Positions 11,099 through 24,535 of a stretch of 64,000 nt of DNA are shown here, piece by piece. The notes beneath the pieces were generated by a model, which made no database searches, had not been told where the DNA came from, and saw only the letters and a list, made by a program, of their open reading frames with translations. The position numbers and the translations under genes are program-made. This stretch comes from Chlorops oryzae. Taxonomy: Eukaryota > Arthropoda > Insecta > Diptera > Chloropidae. Positions within the stretch are counted from its first letter, which is position 1. Every line of letters starts with the position of its first letter. The DNA is taken from the NCBI GenBank assembly GCA_020466095.1, contig CM035807.1, positions 34,972,039 to 35,036,038 of the forward strand, given 5' to 3'.

Positions 11099-14000
11099 AT
11101 ATATGGATGCCCGACATTATATCATTAAGAATTACTTATGTAAGTTTGAAAAATGAGCAAAATATGCAACTTCATTTGCTCCACATGAAGCTCTTAGCCA
11201 AAAAGTCCTCGCCTACTGCCAGTCTAATGGTCTACTTTGAAACTGTCTCACTTAAGTTCTCATTTAAATTTTTTATTTCTCTTTTAATGTTCTGTACCAT
11301 TTTTAACCGTTTCTATGAAAGTTAGCCAAATTTTTGCCCCCTGTAACATAAAATAAAATCCTTACATACTGATAAGCTTCCTTGCATAAAGGAGAACCTT
11401 CAACTTGAAAACATTTCAGTGGTCAAACGTAACATTAGAAAGATTTTTTCCATTCATCCTCTACATTCACGTTTTTCTTAATCTTTCGTAACACTTTTTA
11501 ACTGTCTTTTAAATAGTGCTAACTGGTAAACACAAAAAAGAAAGCAGTCTTGATGTAAAATTAAAATTAACGCACGTTGAGTACAAACATTGGGTGGCCC
11601 ATAAAACTGTGCACGGGCATCAGTAAAATCCTTGGTAAAAATGGGCTATTAATACAATCTCACTCATATGAGCTCATTGAAGCATTTAAAATTAAAATAC
11701 ATATATGTGTATATGTACTTTACTTCGCATTATTTATGCATTGAAGAAATATGACTTAATCATCCTGCAATAAGTATCTGAAAAATCCCGAGAGCAGAAA
11801 TATGTAACGTTCATTTGCATACATCAATCATTTAGCAGAAAAGCCAGTTGCCTCTGCCAGGTCCATAATGGCACTTTGAACTGCAATAAGATATATAAGT
11901 ATATATATTTGTGTATACTTATATTTATATGTGGATGTACCTTTATTTAGCATAACAACATGTCTGGCATATGAAAGTGCAAAATAAGCTCAAATTTGAT
12001 TTGGCAAAATGTATACAAAATATATATATATACACACATATATATTAATATAGGTGTTTGTATAAACGAAACCATAAATAAGCTTAAAAGGCATTTCATT
12101 GAAAATTATGGCAAACGTAAACATTCAGACACAAAAGGCTACCTAAATATACATACATTCTAACATACACGTTTTCCAAAATGGCTTCGTAACAAGCTAT
12201 TCTCTCGAAACATCAATCATTTTTAATATAATGCAAAAAGCTGGCCAAATCTAACAACGAATGTAACGCGCATTATTGCTTCCATATTATTGCAGGAGAA
12301 GAAAGTTTTGTTGCGGTTTAAGGCTGAAGTAAGAAAAACGATTCCTTTCACAAAAAACAAAAAAAAAAATGAACCACAAAAAAGTCATTGCGGTCAAATA
12401 TTTCGATATTTCTGCCTCAGGCTCAAACGTGCATACTTTTGTATGTAAAATTTGTTACTCAATATGCTTTTTACATCTTCGATTGGAGCTTCATCGAAAG
12501 TGTTTAGCAGGAAATTGCCATAAAATGGAATGATATGAAATTTTCCATCAAAATCCAAATGAATTTCGAAAAATATCCAACTTTTGGCTAACCACAAAGC
12601 AGCCATTAACATCGTTTACTGTCCTTCGGGGCCCAGAACGTACATACATATTTACACACATACATACATATCTCACGTCAAGTCAATTGAGTTTGACATC
12701 TACTGTCAAGCAGGAATATAATTAATGTAACTTTTGGACGAATCTCATTTCCAAGCTTTTCTGGGGATTTTGATGACATTCTAAGTATGTATTACTATTC
12801 CAAGCTTTTCAAGGACTTCCTACGGGTCCAAACTGACTTTTAATGTTAATTGTGAAAGTTGCCCTTCGTTTTTGTGATTGATTATGATTTGTTTACTTTG
12901 CTCGACAGAAACAGTGGCCCGTTAGTGGACAGGAGGTACCTACTTACTTTCTTATATACATTGATAAACAGTCGTCCCTAGATTGTAGCTCTTAGCCGAG
13001 GGAATTGCAGCTTAACTTTATCTTTTTTTTACGTTGTGGTATTACCAGTATGTACTATGTAGATATTTTAAGCCATGAAAATCCCAGCATTAAGCCTAAT
13101 TAAAGCACATCCTGGAGAAAAATCTTGTTGGCATTTTGTTTATACTTGAGAAATGGCGCTTGAAACGTTTAGGAAAGATTTTAATTTCCTCAAGATTTTG
13201 CTTAAGATACTTTAGTCAAGTACTTGGGCGTATCCTTTGTTTACGGAGTATGATAAGTGAATCCTTTACGGGTATAACAATTAACATCCCAGGCACTTGT
13301 GTATGCCGCTCACACACACACACGAATACACGCCACCACGACCACACATATGCATATGCATGAATGCTTCCTTCGCTTAATGTAATTAAAGAAGCTTATG
13401 CCAAAACATAAGTCGGCATGCGTATGTATTATTTACATCCTTCCATTGTTACTTTTAGGTAAATTTACATAAAACAAAGTGAGCTCTTCCTTCAACGCTA
13501 TTCATTAACGCTGTGAGCAAATTTTGTATCATCATCGTCAGTGGGAACACATAAAGGAAAAAGTTTTTTCTTTCATTTACCTTCTCAGCAGTTAGTTTAT
13601 TCAGAAGTGAAATATATTAAGGACTTCCATTGCATACATATTCATATTCGTGTATGTGTGTATGCATCTAGGTTCATGCAGCCCGCAACCGACAAAGGGT
13701 TACATACTTTCAAAGTGAATTTATGCAAACTCATGCATCTCATATTCATTAACTCTGTTGTTTGTGTAAAAAGTATTAGGTTTTTGTTTTCCAAAAAAAA
13801 AAAAACAAATAAAAAACCTCATTAGCAAAAATGGCGTATTCGGTTCATAAAGAATTTATCATGCATGCACGAGTATGCCTTGTCAATATTCATTTTGAAG
13901 TTACACTTCCGCTTCCGGTTGCGCTTTTACTTAACTTTTGTGTACACTCGACACGAATTCGCGTGTAATTGAGTGATTCGGTAATGAAAAATCTAGAAAA

Positions 14001-15277
14001 ACCAATATTTCAAATTTTTTAAATAACCCTGCAGTGCGTCTAGCTAGTCTCCAGCTAGTCGCCGACTAGCCCTCAAATTCTCTTTCTCCATATTCAATCG
14101 AATTTGTTGTACTTGTGTAGTCCAAGAGTTGACCTACTGTAGCCAACTGAAAGTAGAGTCTCGCTTTTGTTAAGGGTCATGACTCATGAGTATTCGAATG
14201 TTTTTCCTTTGGACCACCAAATAAGCCAGGATGTTGGGCATATATTACTCCAGGGAAGACTGACTTTTCGCGTTTCTACGTATGTTCTATTTCGCAATTG
14301 TGATGCTCTCCAAACATAAAAATGTGTTCATTAAATCTGACAAGAATAGATGTGTTCTATCATTGAGTTTTTCCTTCGTTTTTGTGGACACGCGATACTT
14401 TTTTGGGTGCAATTAATGTATTCTGGAAATATTTTTAAACTCCAGATTTGCATATTCCTATGAGAACCAAATAACTTTTTCCCATAATTGTGGCGGTTGA
14501 TGAGTATCGAATTACATTTAAGCTCAATTTATTTTAAAGTCTCTTTTTATTTTTTAAATGAATTTTTATAGAAATACATGAGCCTTTAATTTTCCCCTCT
14601 TGCTAGTTGTTTCGGAGTGTTGAATTGCAAATTTTAAGGGAAATTCCAAATACTTGTCAGCTTTAAGTCAGCTGGATTAAAGTGATTTTAGTTTGATTGT
14701 TTTTTGATTTTATTTAATTGAATATTTGGAAAATTTTTCCCGTTTCGATAAGGAAGTTGTTTCCACTAACCTAAAAATATTCAAAAAAAACGATAATTTA
14801 GCTTTGATATTTGGTTATAAGGAAGATTCAAGAAGGTAAATTACAGCTAAAATAAGAAAAGACTTAAGAGAAGACCACTTCAACTCATTCATTTTACAAC
14901 ATGTTGAATGAGTGGAATGCAGGCCCCTAAAAATATGCAATATCAAAGAGATTGTTGTTAGCTTATTCCTGATTTCCACAGGCAAAGTGTTCCTTTGAAA
15001 TTTTTGAGGTTTGTGGTAAGCAATGTGAGAGGAAGGGAAATCTCTTCTCCCTCCATTGGCTTTCGCAACTACTTCGTCGTTAATTTCGACAGAAAATTTT
15101 TGTGTGGAATTCGGGTATTAAAGATTGTAATTCTCTCATTTTTTGCTGCTAGACCATCGCAAAATCCCCAGAATAAATATTTTAAATGCAAAATCGCTTT
15201 GTGGTTCTAATTTTATCAATTGAGAGAATTACAGCTTCTGTACTATTTGTTTCTTCTTTAATCATGGTGGCACAGAA
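11099..15277. other. AT-rich non-coding stretch
   Basis: No gene is recognised. There is a TA/CA-rich segment around 11880-12060, a CA tract near 13309-13322 and an A-run near 13791. Frames present are short and without motifs. Confidence 0.55.
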
Positions 15278-15395
15278 CACTGAAAATAAAATTTATGAAA
15301 AACACTACGGAAATTTTTCGTAGTTTGGTTTACGAAAGATTTTCGTACAATGTACGCACCTTTTCGTTATATTTGCGTAGTTTTTATTTTCAGTG
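15278..15395. mobile_element. 118-bp MITE-like foldback, CACTGAAAAT termini
   Basis: The unit begins CACTGAAAATAAAA and ends TTTTATTTTCAGTG, a perfect 14-base inverted repeat. A further internal pair (CTACG at 15319 and CGTAG near 15380) extends the fold. The flanks show no clear duplication. The end sequence recalls the shorter foldback at 7251-7309, so both may derive from one family. The superfamily is not settled. Confidence 0.7.
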
Positions 15396-18300
15396 AACCC
15401 CCACATCTACGAGCTATTAATATAGGTTATCATTTCAATAAACGAAAAAAATTATATTTATGTTTACCTAACGCCTTGATGGGTAGAAAGAAAAACACTG
15501 GGTCAAAAAAAAAAAATTATTTTAATTAAAATGAGCTCTTTACAATAATAATTATAATTATTCACAGCAATGATATGTTTTGAGAAGCAACATCACAATT
15601 TACATTTATGTATATTGCCATAAGCATGCAATAAGAGAACAAGAGTTGAAGGCTTTTTTTAATTAGTTAATAAACAAAAGCTGCATAATATTAATTAATA
15701 ATTTAATCAGAGTTTTTCTCTTAAAACAAGAGACTTTTCAATAAAAATTAATAGCAAATTCTTTCTGAGTGGATCGTCCTTAAAAGCTTTTGGGCGTTTC
15801 AATTTACTTTGATATTTATTACATTTAATGTTATTGTTATCGGTTGACCTGAATTTATTTTTCATTATTTAACACTTTCCTTCCTCTCTTGTGGCCTCTG
15901 CTTCTCCAAGAATATTTCCCTGAAACCTCATTACATGACATAAAAAATTACTTGCAATTTTTGTTCGCTGAAACGAATTGCGCGATGACAGCGAAGCCGG
16001 ATTGCAAAAAAAGCCCCAAAAAACGCAAAAAGAAATTCCGGAAAAGAGTTTATTATGTAAATATGAAAAAATATATGTCCTTTATTTATATGTGTGGGTT
16101 GTATGGGGGTTGAGTATGTGAAAGGTCACTTTTCCACCATAGTACATACATAGATATATATTTTTTTATAACTCACACACAATATCGAAGGATTAATTTA
16201 TATAAAAAAATTTGTGTCGCATATGGAAAATGTTCGTTTTCGCAAATATATTTTTCAATAATTTTATCTGTTTTTCACATGAACGCACTCTGAAACATGA
16301 TCAGACATGTTGCAACAAGCCAGCTGAAAGAATGGGGAAAACATAAAGCAATATCTTTATGAAAGTATTCAACACATTATGTTTGTATATATATATGTAA
16401 AATCTCTTTTTAAAATGTAATTTTTTTGGTTGATTCAGCACGATAAAAAAAAGCCTGAAGTGTGGTTTGTCCGCTTTTAAAAAATAATAAATTTCTTGCC
16501 TTGCTCTGGCGTTTTTAATCATCTCTTTGTTTATGAGATATCATCGCGTTTTGTAGGTTCAAACCCAATTGGAAAAGGAAATGTTTAAACAAGGTCGAAT
16601 CCGGGAACTGGTATGTTGAGTCATTATGAATCTAGATCAAAGTAGATTTGGTCTTGGCTGTTGATCAGTAAAAGAGAACACATTCTTCCCATTGTCACGA
16701 TAGTGGGTAGAGGGAGAAGGCCTATATACTCTGTGGAGGAAGAAGTTTTCCATCATATTATGCTTATCTTCCTCTAAGATTAGTTGATTGACACCATTCT
16801 TCAGCAGCCGGACAGAGTGATCTGTATAAAAACCGTCGTACGAATTTTAGGAATTTCTCAGCGCTTCCTGCTTTTCCATGACGAACATATTAATTCCTTT
16901 TTCGAAGGTCTACTCTATATAACTTTGTGAAGGTGATGATACTAAGAAAAGAAAGCTTAATCTCTCCCTGGATCTTAAGGGGAGCCATCAATAAGTCTTT
17001 ATTTCTAGAATACTAAAGTCTACTTAGAATGCAGTGAACTCTCTCTGAAGCGCCTTCAATCTGCCTTCAATATCCATTAGCTGTCGACTATACTTTTGTC
17101 CTTCATCAGCTTTTATAGTCTAAAATCGAAAACTGAACTCCCTTCTCCATTTCTGACTCTTTGCTTTCAAAAAAGAGCACCAACAAATGACTTAAGAACT
17201 TAATTCCTTTGGATTTGACTTCAAAGGATAGTGGGTTGAAAACGCTTTTCCTCATCTTCAAAAGATCCTATTTTGAAGTCATAAAAAGAAATTTTATTGC
17301 CCTAAAACTTACTCAGCAATTTGTGAATTTCTGCCCAAATGTATCGTAGCATTCCTTTCATCCTCGATTCGCATTAAAATCATTACATTTTCATAAAACC
17401 GAATTTACTTTTTTACTGATTTAATTTTCAATTTAGCTTCTGAGTAAAACCGTCGCAAAAATTGAAAAAAAAAAATGGAACCATTTTATTTTCGCAAAAT
17501 TTCTTTTCCATAATTTTCTTTATCCTCAAATTGGCGTAGTTGGAAGCAATAAGCAATAAGGTCACACCTTCGAGAGTAGCACCCTAGCGTAGTGTGTATC
17601 GAATTTGATGTGCCTGCTTTGGCTTCGTGTGGGCGAAAGCATCGTAAGTGTTAATATAAAAGCCATTGCAGAAAAAAAAAGAAAATAAAAAAAGAAATGG
17701 AGAATGGTAAATGCAAAAATAAAATAAAAATTATTTTATGCTACGCTTCATTGAACAAAGATTTGCGAGAACGGATTTTAAATGGCAATAGAAATAAAGT
17801 TAAGGGAGCAGAACAAAGTGTGATGCTCTTGGTACATTTGGTGATTTCCTTCTTGGTGCTAAGGCGACAAGCGCCATCAAATTAAATGGAATAGGCATTG
17901 CATACTTAGAAGGCAAAACGTTTTCTGTCCCCATATTAAAGGAAATTGCTGTAATCATAATTGAATCTGTTCGCTAGCTCGCTCTGCTCCTTCACCGGCT
18001 CTCTGGTTCTGTTTTTTTGATGATTCCATTCAATGGAGTTTAAGTTGCTTCATTCAGTTGAAAGTCACTTTAATTAAATTGCTTCTATTTTATTTTTTTT
18101 TTCTGTTTTTTTTAAATGACGCTGAATATTTGTTTGCATGTTCGCTCACAATAAATTTTCCTCAAGTTGCGCTCAATGTTAATAAATCAAAAAATATATT
18201 GCGTCTAGGATATATTTTCAACTAATTCCCAACGCCAATGAAGCAAACAAGATTGCACTTTATTTGCTCACTCATCCCACGTTGGCTGCTTTCCTGCTTC

Positions 18301-19849
18301 GCTGCTCTGACTTCGTCCTCCAAGAAAAAAAAAATTGTTTTAAATAAACACAGCGAAAAAGCAAATCAAAATAGAAGCAAATAAAAAGAAAATCTTAAGC
18401 AAGAGTTCAAGTGAAGTTTTCATTTTTGAATTTTCCTGGGAATACGCAAGATTCTGTGTGATATTTTCAACGCCATATCGTGGTAAATGTATTCCGTGTT
18501 GGTGGTTTGTTCTGTGGTCTAGCGGCAATAAATTTGTTATTTATGAGCTTGTAGAAGGTGTTTTCATTATTTATGTATGTACAGGGCTCGTTTCTACGGT
18601 TCTATCCTGGCAGCTTGAGTGAATGAGTGAGTGAGTGAGTGAGTGAGTGAGAGAGCGAGTAAGAGAGCGAGTCGAAGTGAACGGTTGCGTGGACGTTTTG
18701 TGTGTTTACGCTTGCTTCAGTCATGTTGTCATGTATCGTTAAGTTAACATAAGTCTACTTGCTATTTGACCTTTTCCATTTCAATTTCTTGTTGACTTTT
18801 TACAGTTATTGAATATCAAATATTTACACTCATTCATTGATTGCGCTCAGATTTTGATTTTCTACGCTATTTTGCGTTCAACAAACAAACCCTTTCGATA
18901 AGTCTTCCAGATTGTTGAAATTCACTGATTCAAAAAATGACGTGCAAAGGAATTTGAAGTACCTAACTACAATCTTGCATATTTTGTTCAATGTTTTTTT
19001 TGCTTTTTGGCATTGCGACCGTTTTTCCAATCAAATGTTAAAATATTTGTTCAAAGTTTGCGACGAACAAGACTTTGAGTCGCACGTTTTTGGGCATTCA
19101 AGTTCATCGTCTTCAATAGGCATAGTGCATAGTAAAGTGTGTAATATTGAAAATATATATCTATAACAAATGCAGATTGATAAAATCAATCCTGACAGGA
19201 GTAATGAATCAACTGCAAGAAGAGCAGGTCTTTCCGTACTGTATCACGGCAGATGAAGACCTAGATAACTTCGCCGAAACGGTATCAAAGCACCGAAATA
19301 AATACCCCTCTGTCATTGCAATGATTTTGGTGCTCGGTGGAGGCCCCACATAATAAGGCTTTCAACTGTTTCACACCTTTAAAAAAAAAGTATAGCATAA
19401 TTCTAGGATAATTGTTTTGGATATTTACTCATTCTGTATAATTTACCAGCTAATTTTGAGCTGATTGATTTCTTTTTGAAACAAAATCCGATGAAATCAT
19501 GTCCTGCTATCAGAAATCATTTCCTACTTTTAAAAGCTTATCAATCAATGAATCCATCCATCAAAAAGTAATTATACAAATTCCAACAAAGGAACGGAAA
19601 CGAAACCGCTAGGCTCAATAAGAGCATCAATAAAAAAGAAATAATTATTTGATCATAGAACAATTTCGTTTCGGAAAATGTCGGAAACGATTCGCAATCA
19701 ACTATTTTCCTCTAATTTCTTGTGATTATAAGTAAAACCAAACACAAATATAATTTGTGGATTTGAGTGAGCGTATGTATGTATCCCTCGCTGTTTATGG
19801 TGCTATTAGGTCAAAAATTAGTATGTATCCTTGGATTAATAGTGCTTGT
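15396..19849. other. AT-rich non-coding stretch
   Basis: No gene is supported. A GAGT microsatellite lies at 18617-18662. A short coding-like patch is present around 19164-19353 (see findings) but has no recognisable family. Otherwise nothing is seen beyond A/T-runs. Confidence 0.5.
18617..18662. repeat. (GAGT)n microsatellite
   Basis: About eight GAGT units followed by a GAGA/GAGC-rich tail. A related, shorter GAGT/GAAA run occurs near 52827-52860. Confidence 0.9.
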
Positions 19850-19853
19850 TTAA

Positions 19854-20134
19854 CCCTAGAGTCCTTACCTTTGTCGATTCGACGAACACTTTTGACTATT
19901 GTGTGGTTTTTCGAAAAAAGGACTGAAGATTAAACTGCTCAAAAATAAACTCAAAGACTAAAACAACTGAAATGGTAATGAATTTTGTTTTAAATAAAGT
20001 CCAATTAAAGTAAAAATGGGACTAAAGATTTATGCGCTGCATTTTTTGACGAAATAACACGAATTTAAATTGGGCTTCGTCGATTCGACGAACGTTAGGA
20101 TTGCCGTATGTAAAAACACGTTAGGACTCTAGGG
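19854..20134. mobile_element. piggyBac-like MITE
   Basis: A 281-bp element between two TTAA tetranucleotides (19850-19853 and 20135-20138). It starts CCCTAGAGTCCTTAC and ends GTTAGGACTCTAGGG, a near-perfect inverted pair. TTAA target sites with CCCTAG termini are the established piggyBac signature. It carries two direct copies of GTCGATTCGACGAAC (19873-19887 and 20079-20093) in subterminal positions, a plausible transposase-binding repeat. There is no transposase. The next element begins only about 60 bp downstream. Confidence 0.9.
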
Positions 20135-20197
20135 TTAATTCCACTGGGCAACAAGTAAAGCGAAGAGTTTTCAATATAATTTAAGGGCACTCTATCG

Positions 20198-20442
20198 CAG
20201 TGCCGTAGGAACCATAGGGGAAAGAGGGGGCTTTCCCCCCACGCATTTTTGTTTTTGCCCATGAAAAACATTAAAAAAGGAGAAAAAATAAATGACAATC
20301 GAAACAACATGCATTGAAAGCGTGCATGTAATGTGGTTTTAATTAAAATAGACGTTAAAATTGAAAAAAACAATTTTTCCCCCCACGCAAATTGAAAAAA
20401 TAATGTTGACCCCCCACGCAAAACAGAATTGCTACGGCACTG
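20198..20442. mobile_element. hAT-type MITE, family 2
   Basis: A 245-bp unit starting CAGTGCCGTAG and ending CTACGGCACTG, flanked by a perfect 8-bp duplication CTCTATCG (20190-20197 and 20443-20450). This is a hAT signature but the termini differ from family 1. The interior contains three copies of CCCCCCACGCA (near 20236, 20380 and 20410), which give the region its C-rich tracts. The minus-strand open frame across it (20095-20421) is incidental. Confidence 0.92.
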
Positions 20443-20450
20443 CTCTATCG

Positions 20451-22202
20451 ACCTAGCTGGGACCTTTTCCGAAGGACTTTGGAAGATAAAAAATGGCCCT
20501 TAAATTTTGTGGCAAGTTAAGAACACTGCGAGAATATGGCCCCTCACGACTTCAGTTCACTTCTGATTCTTTAAATTCGAGTTTTTCCTCAAGGAAGATA
20601 TAAAATCAATGCATTTTAATTATGTCCAACTTAAACGCGATAAGGTGAAGTTTAGTCAAAAAAAAAAAATCTTTGTTCTCTCGCGAAAAGTTCTTAGTTC
20701 GAAGGCATCATGAACTTTTGCGTAGTTTTTCTGTTTTTTTTGTTTTTGCACCAAACGAACGATTTCCATTAAATCATGACAGCGCATTGAAATTGATCGT
20801 GCTCGAAAAGTGCCAGAAGAAATCAGTTTTGCAAATGGGAAAAAAGCATTCGAGTTTCCATTCTCTTTGGTTTGCGCTTTCAACTCCGGCATGTTAGTGC
20901 TTCTTATGCTTCTAATGATGATTCTTATGCTTGTACAGCTGCTCGGAATCGTTCTTACCCATTCAATGCACTCGAGATTGTGGGGTTTTTGCTGTTGTTC
21001 ATTGCCATAAAAAAAAAAAACGAATATCGTGGTAGCCTTTACTAGCCCTTATCAATTGAGTGAGTGTACTTCCTTCGACTTTCCACTATTAAAGACAGGC
21101 ACTCATGTGCCAGACTGCTGTCGTGAGGTCCTCCCACTTTTTCTCATAACATCGAAGCAAGCACGATTTTGTGTCAAAATATTCTCCTTTTTTCCTTGGC
21201 TTTCCTTTTTTGTTTTTCTTTTGGTTTGCCATTTGTGCTTAATTGCTTTAAGCCAGTAGCAGTTGTGCGTTGTTTTTGCCCACTCATAATCTTGAGAGTT
21301 TAACCTTCTTTTTTGCACAACTCACACACACTCTCACCCACACACACAAAACACACAGTAAGGAGTGACTGTTTTGTATTGTAATGGCTTTTATTGTCCT
21401 GAATGACATTCAATTTCGATAGCTATTTGTGGGTTATTAAATATTTTGAACGTCAAGTTCGGGTAGCTCGTGCATTGAATATTAAAGAATGGATAAGCTC
21501 GTGGACGAAAAAACTTATGACCACATATACAGGAAATTCAAAGTTATTAGGACATCTAGAGCTCTTCAATTAATTTCTGATTATATTAGATTGAAACGAG
21601 AAGGTGTGAGAAAAATTTTATGCCTTGAAGTTTTTTTTTCTTTTCCTTAATTTTAACATAGGAAAAAAGCTAAGTATTGCTTTAAACCAGTGATGTGCAT
21701 AACTAACACATACAAAATAAAGCATTTTTACAATGAATGAAGCATTTCGGTTTATTTGCTTTCAAAGTAAAAGTCTGTTGCATGGTTGAAATTTTAATAT
21801 TTTCAAAAAATCCTAAATAGTCTAAAAAATATTCATTTTTCATACATTTTGGCCCTACTTTTTTTTCATATCAGTTTCATAATAAAAAATATGTTTCGAT
21901 AATAGATAGATACAAATTATTTATTTGAACTTCAAAAACATTACGTTCTTAATTAAAACGATGCGAAAAAGTTAAGAAAAGTCAATAATTTCCGTCATGA
22001 AAATCTGTTGATAACAACGATAATTGAATGGAAAATGTGTACTTTAAAAAAGGACAAAAGTACTTAAAATATCAATCATGGGGTGTTGCTAGGGGCAACG
22101 TGAATTTGTATCGTACACTATCCGTGTGATACTAATACAAATGCCAAAAAATCCTTGCTTATGGAGATCATAGGGCTTGCACAACACTGCTTTAAACGGA
22201 TA
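20451..22202. other. AT-rich non-coding stretch
   Basis: No gene is recognised. A CA-rich tract is present around 21325-21355. Open frames on both strands near 20656-21318 overlap each other and are explained by composition. Confidence 0.55.
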
Positions 22203-22210
22203 ACAATAAC

Positions 22211-22453
22211 AACGGCTCGGATTTTGTTAACTTTAATAAATTTAAAGCATACTTTACGGGGGAAAATGTTTTCTAAACAACGTATTTCAGCAAATTTTAG
22301 CGAAGTTGAACTTCAAACCGCTTTCATAAGGTCAAAAAAATTAATACTGGAGTTCAAAATCGATTAAAACTTTATATGAGTTGAACAAAATTTGTCCATT
22401 TGTTCCATAAAGTATGCTTTAAATTTATAAAAGTCAACAAAATCGGAGCCCTG
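22211..22453. mobile_element. hAT-type MITE, family 1, copy 3
   Basis: A 243-bp copy with a mutated left tip (AACGGCTCGGATTTTG) and an intact right end (CAAAATCGGAGCCCTG). Perfect 8-bp duplications ACAATAAC lie at 22203-22210 and 22454-22461. The internal blocks AAATTTAAAGCATAC at the left and CATAAAGTATGC at the right match copies 1, 2 and 4. The mutated left tip would be expected to reduce mobility. Confidence 0.92.
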
Positions 22454-22461
22454 ACAATAAC

Positions 22462-23864
22462 TGTTGAGGAATTTATGAAATATTAGAAGTATATCTTAGG
22501 GCGTACATAGGATTTCATTTGAATTTCATATATCAGCAGGGTGGGATAATTAATCTTGATGTGTCAATTACCATGCGATAATGTAAATAATCATCAAACC
22601 ACCTCATTATATCCATATAAAAAGAACTCAAAGTTAATGCGTTCGCATTAAAGAAAAAATCAGAAGGCAAAAGGGGGAAGAAAAAAAAAAGATTTTTCCT
22701 TTGGAACAAACTTGAATATTTAATGTAATAAATTATAGAAAAGCATTAGATAGACACAAAATAAGACAGCTTATAAATTCATATAAATATATGTGTGTGT
22801 GCCTGAGTGTTCGGGAGTGAGTTAATTCTGGCTTAATGATATTAATGTGTTCGCTTTAACTCGCCTTCCAAAGTAATTCATCTCGGAATAATAATAATGA
22901 ATGTTGTGTGGAATTCAGGTCGCTCATTTATCACTCACACTAACGTGTAACACACACAAGCGCAACCTCATACCCATAAGTAAACAATATGATATACTAA
23001 AAACAAGTGGCAGAGTGAAAATCAAAAGTTATTGTTTCACTTTTGTGAAAATATGAGAGCCAAGCTATGCTCGCTGAGGCTCGAAGTGGTGCCCATGAAG
23101 TGATTATATAGCTAACCTTATACATAAGCTCATTCTATATCCCATTTGTTTTTTAAACTAATTACTAACCACGTCATTATATTAGCCTGAATTTTTATAT
23201 CATTTGTATTTGTCAACAGCTGGCTAGACTGTTTAGTGATCCTGTAAATACAACGTATACACGCAACCAAACAAAAACGAAAGCAAAAAAAGTGAAGGGG
23301 ACACCTTTTCCAACTCCATCAGTAAAATCTTAATCCTCTCACTACATTCTCGTACGAAGGGAAAAAAGGAATAGACGTAAAAAATTCCAATGGACGCATA
23401 ATTAATCACAGCTTCTGCTGAGAATAAACGATTGAAGTCACGAGTTTATCGCTCCGACATCATTTGTTTGAACGTTAATCCGTTGTGGTTGCGTTGGTTG
23501 TTACGGCAACATCAAATGTTCGCGCCACATGACTGTAGGCACAAAAAAAGAAAATGAAACAAAAAAATGGTGCACGTGTCCTCACTTAAACTCGGGGACC
23601 TACTGAAGCATATTGGTTTCCATTCAATACGTTTTTTCGGGTTTGAGCTGACGAGTTTTATGTTTTTTATTTGATTTTTTGTATCCTCTTCGTGCAGCTT
23701 TTTCTTATTATCCTTGATAGTTTTTATGAGCGTGCAATGAGAGATTTGAGTGTATAATTTGCGAATTAGCAGAGGTCACTGGTGTGTGTGGGAAGTCGTG
23801 ATTCGGATTTGAATTGTTAGCTTGGAATGTTAAGCGGTAGCTTAAGCTCGCCAGTGTTTTTATA
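22462..23864. other. AT-rich non-coding stretch
   Basis: No gene is recognised. Nothing repetitive stands out except A-runs and short TG tracts near 22790. Confidence 0.5.
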
Positions 23865-24535
23865 GTCCGAACAGACCTGTAATACGAGGTTATTAAGAGT
23901 CAATGACAGTTGATGGGGGTGGTGGGATATGTTTAACACGAACCAGTTCGAAACGATCATTTACTCAATAATGTATTAGAATGATCAGCGCACTCGAGTG
24001 ATTTAGCCATTCCGTCATGTCCGACGAAAATGTCCTGTCTTCATGTCCGTCTGTCTTAGTCTGTCTGTATACAGTTATTCTTATCGAATAGTTGATGAAA
24101 ACTAATGCTCAAAATAATTTGTATGCGATGCTAACACTGCTGTAATAAGACACTTTAAGTTCGAGTTTAATGCGATCGACATTTGTTAGGTAACAAGTTG
24201 CTTATGGTCGTTACGAAATATCACATAAAACTGCTTAAAATCGACGTTGTCCTTCAGATATTTGAATCGGCCATGGTATGGCATTTGACAACATATTTCG
24301 TATGGCACAAGTTAATGTGTTTACACAATTAGTAATTCGTATTTTTCGGATTATTAATTATAGTTCCTGACTCTGCTCCTATGGACTTGAACGATTTAAA
24401 TTGCACTTAGTACTCTTTGAACCCATGACTTTTTCTGATTGGTCATATTAAGCGTACCAATTCATGTTTCTATGCCCGTTTCACATGACAAACTGCATTT
24501 ACGTTTTTCCAAATTTTCTATTGATTTGCGGTAAT
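23865..24535. repeat. duplicated segment, copy 1 (degraded LINE tail)
   Basis: This segment can be aligned to 24740-25520. Shared landmarks in order are GACCTGTAA, GATGGGGGTG, TGATGAAAA/TGATTGAAAA, AATGCTC, CTGCTGTAATAA, GGCCATGGTATGG, ATTATTAATTATAG, CGTACCAATT and TCTATTGATTT. The offset drifts from 874 to 956, so indels have accumulated. It is more decayed than copy 2 and no reading frame survives. It is interleaved with pieces of a Helentron-like element. Confidence 0.75.

Noticed and set aside
16550..16565. B-box-like GGTTCAAACCC
   Set aside because: No A box at a usable distance and no cloverleaf can be drawn.
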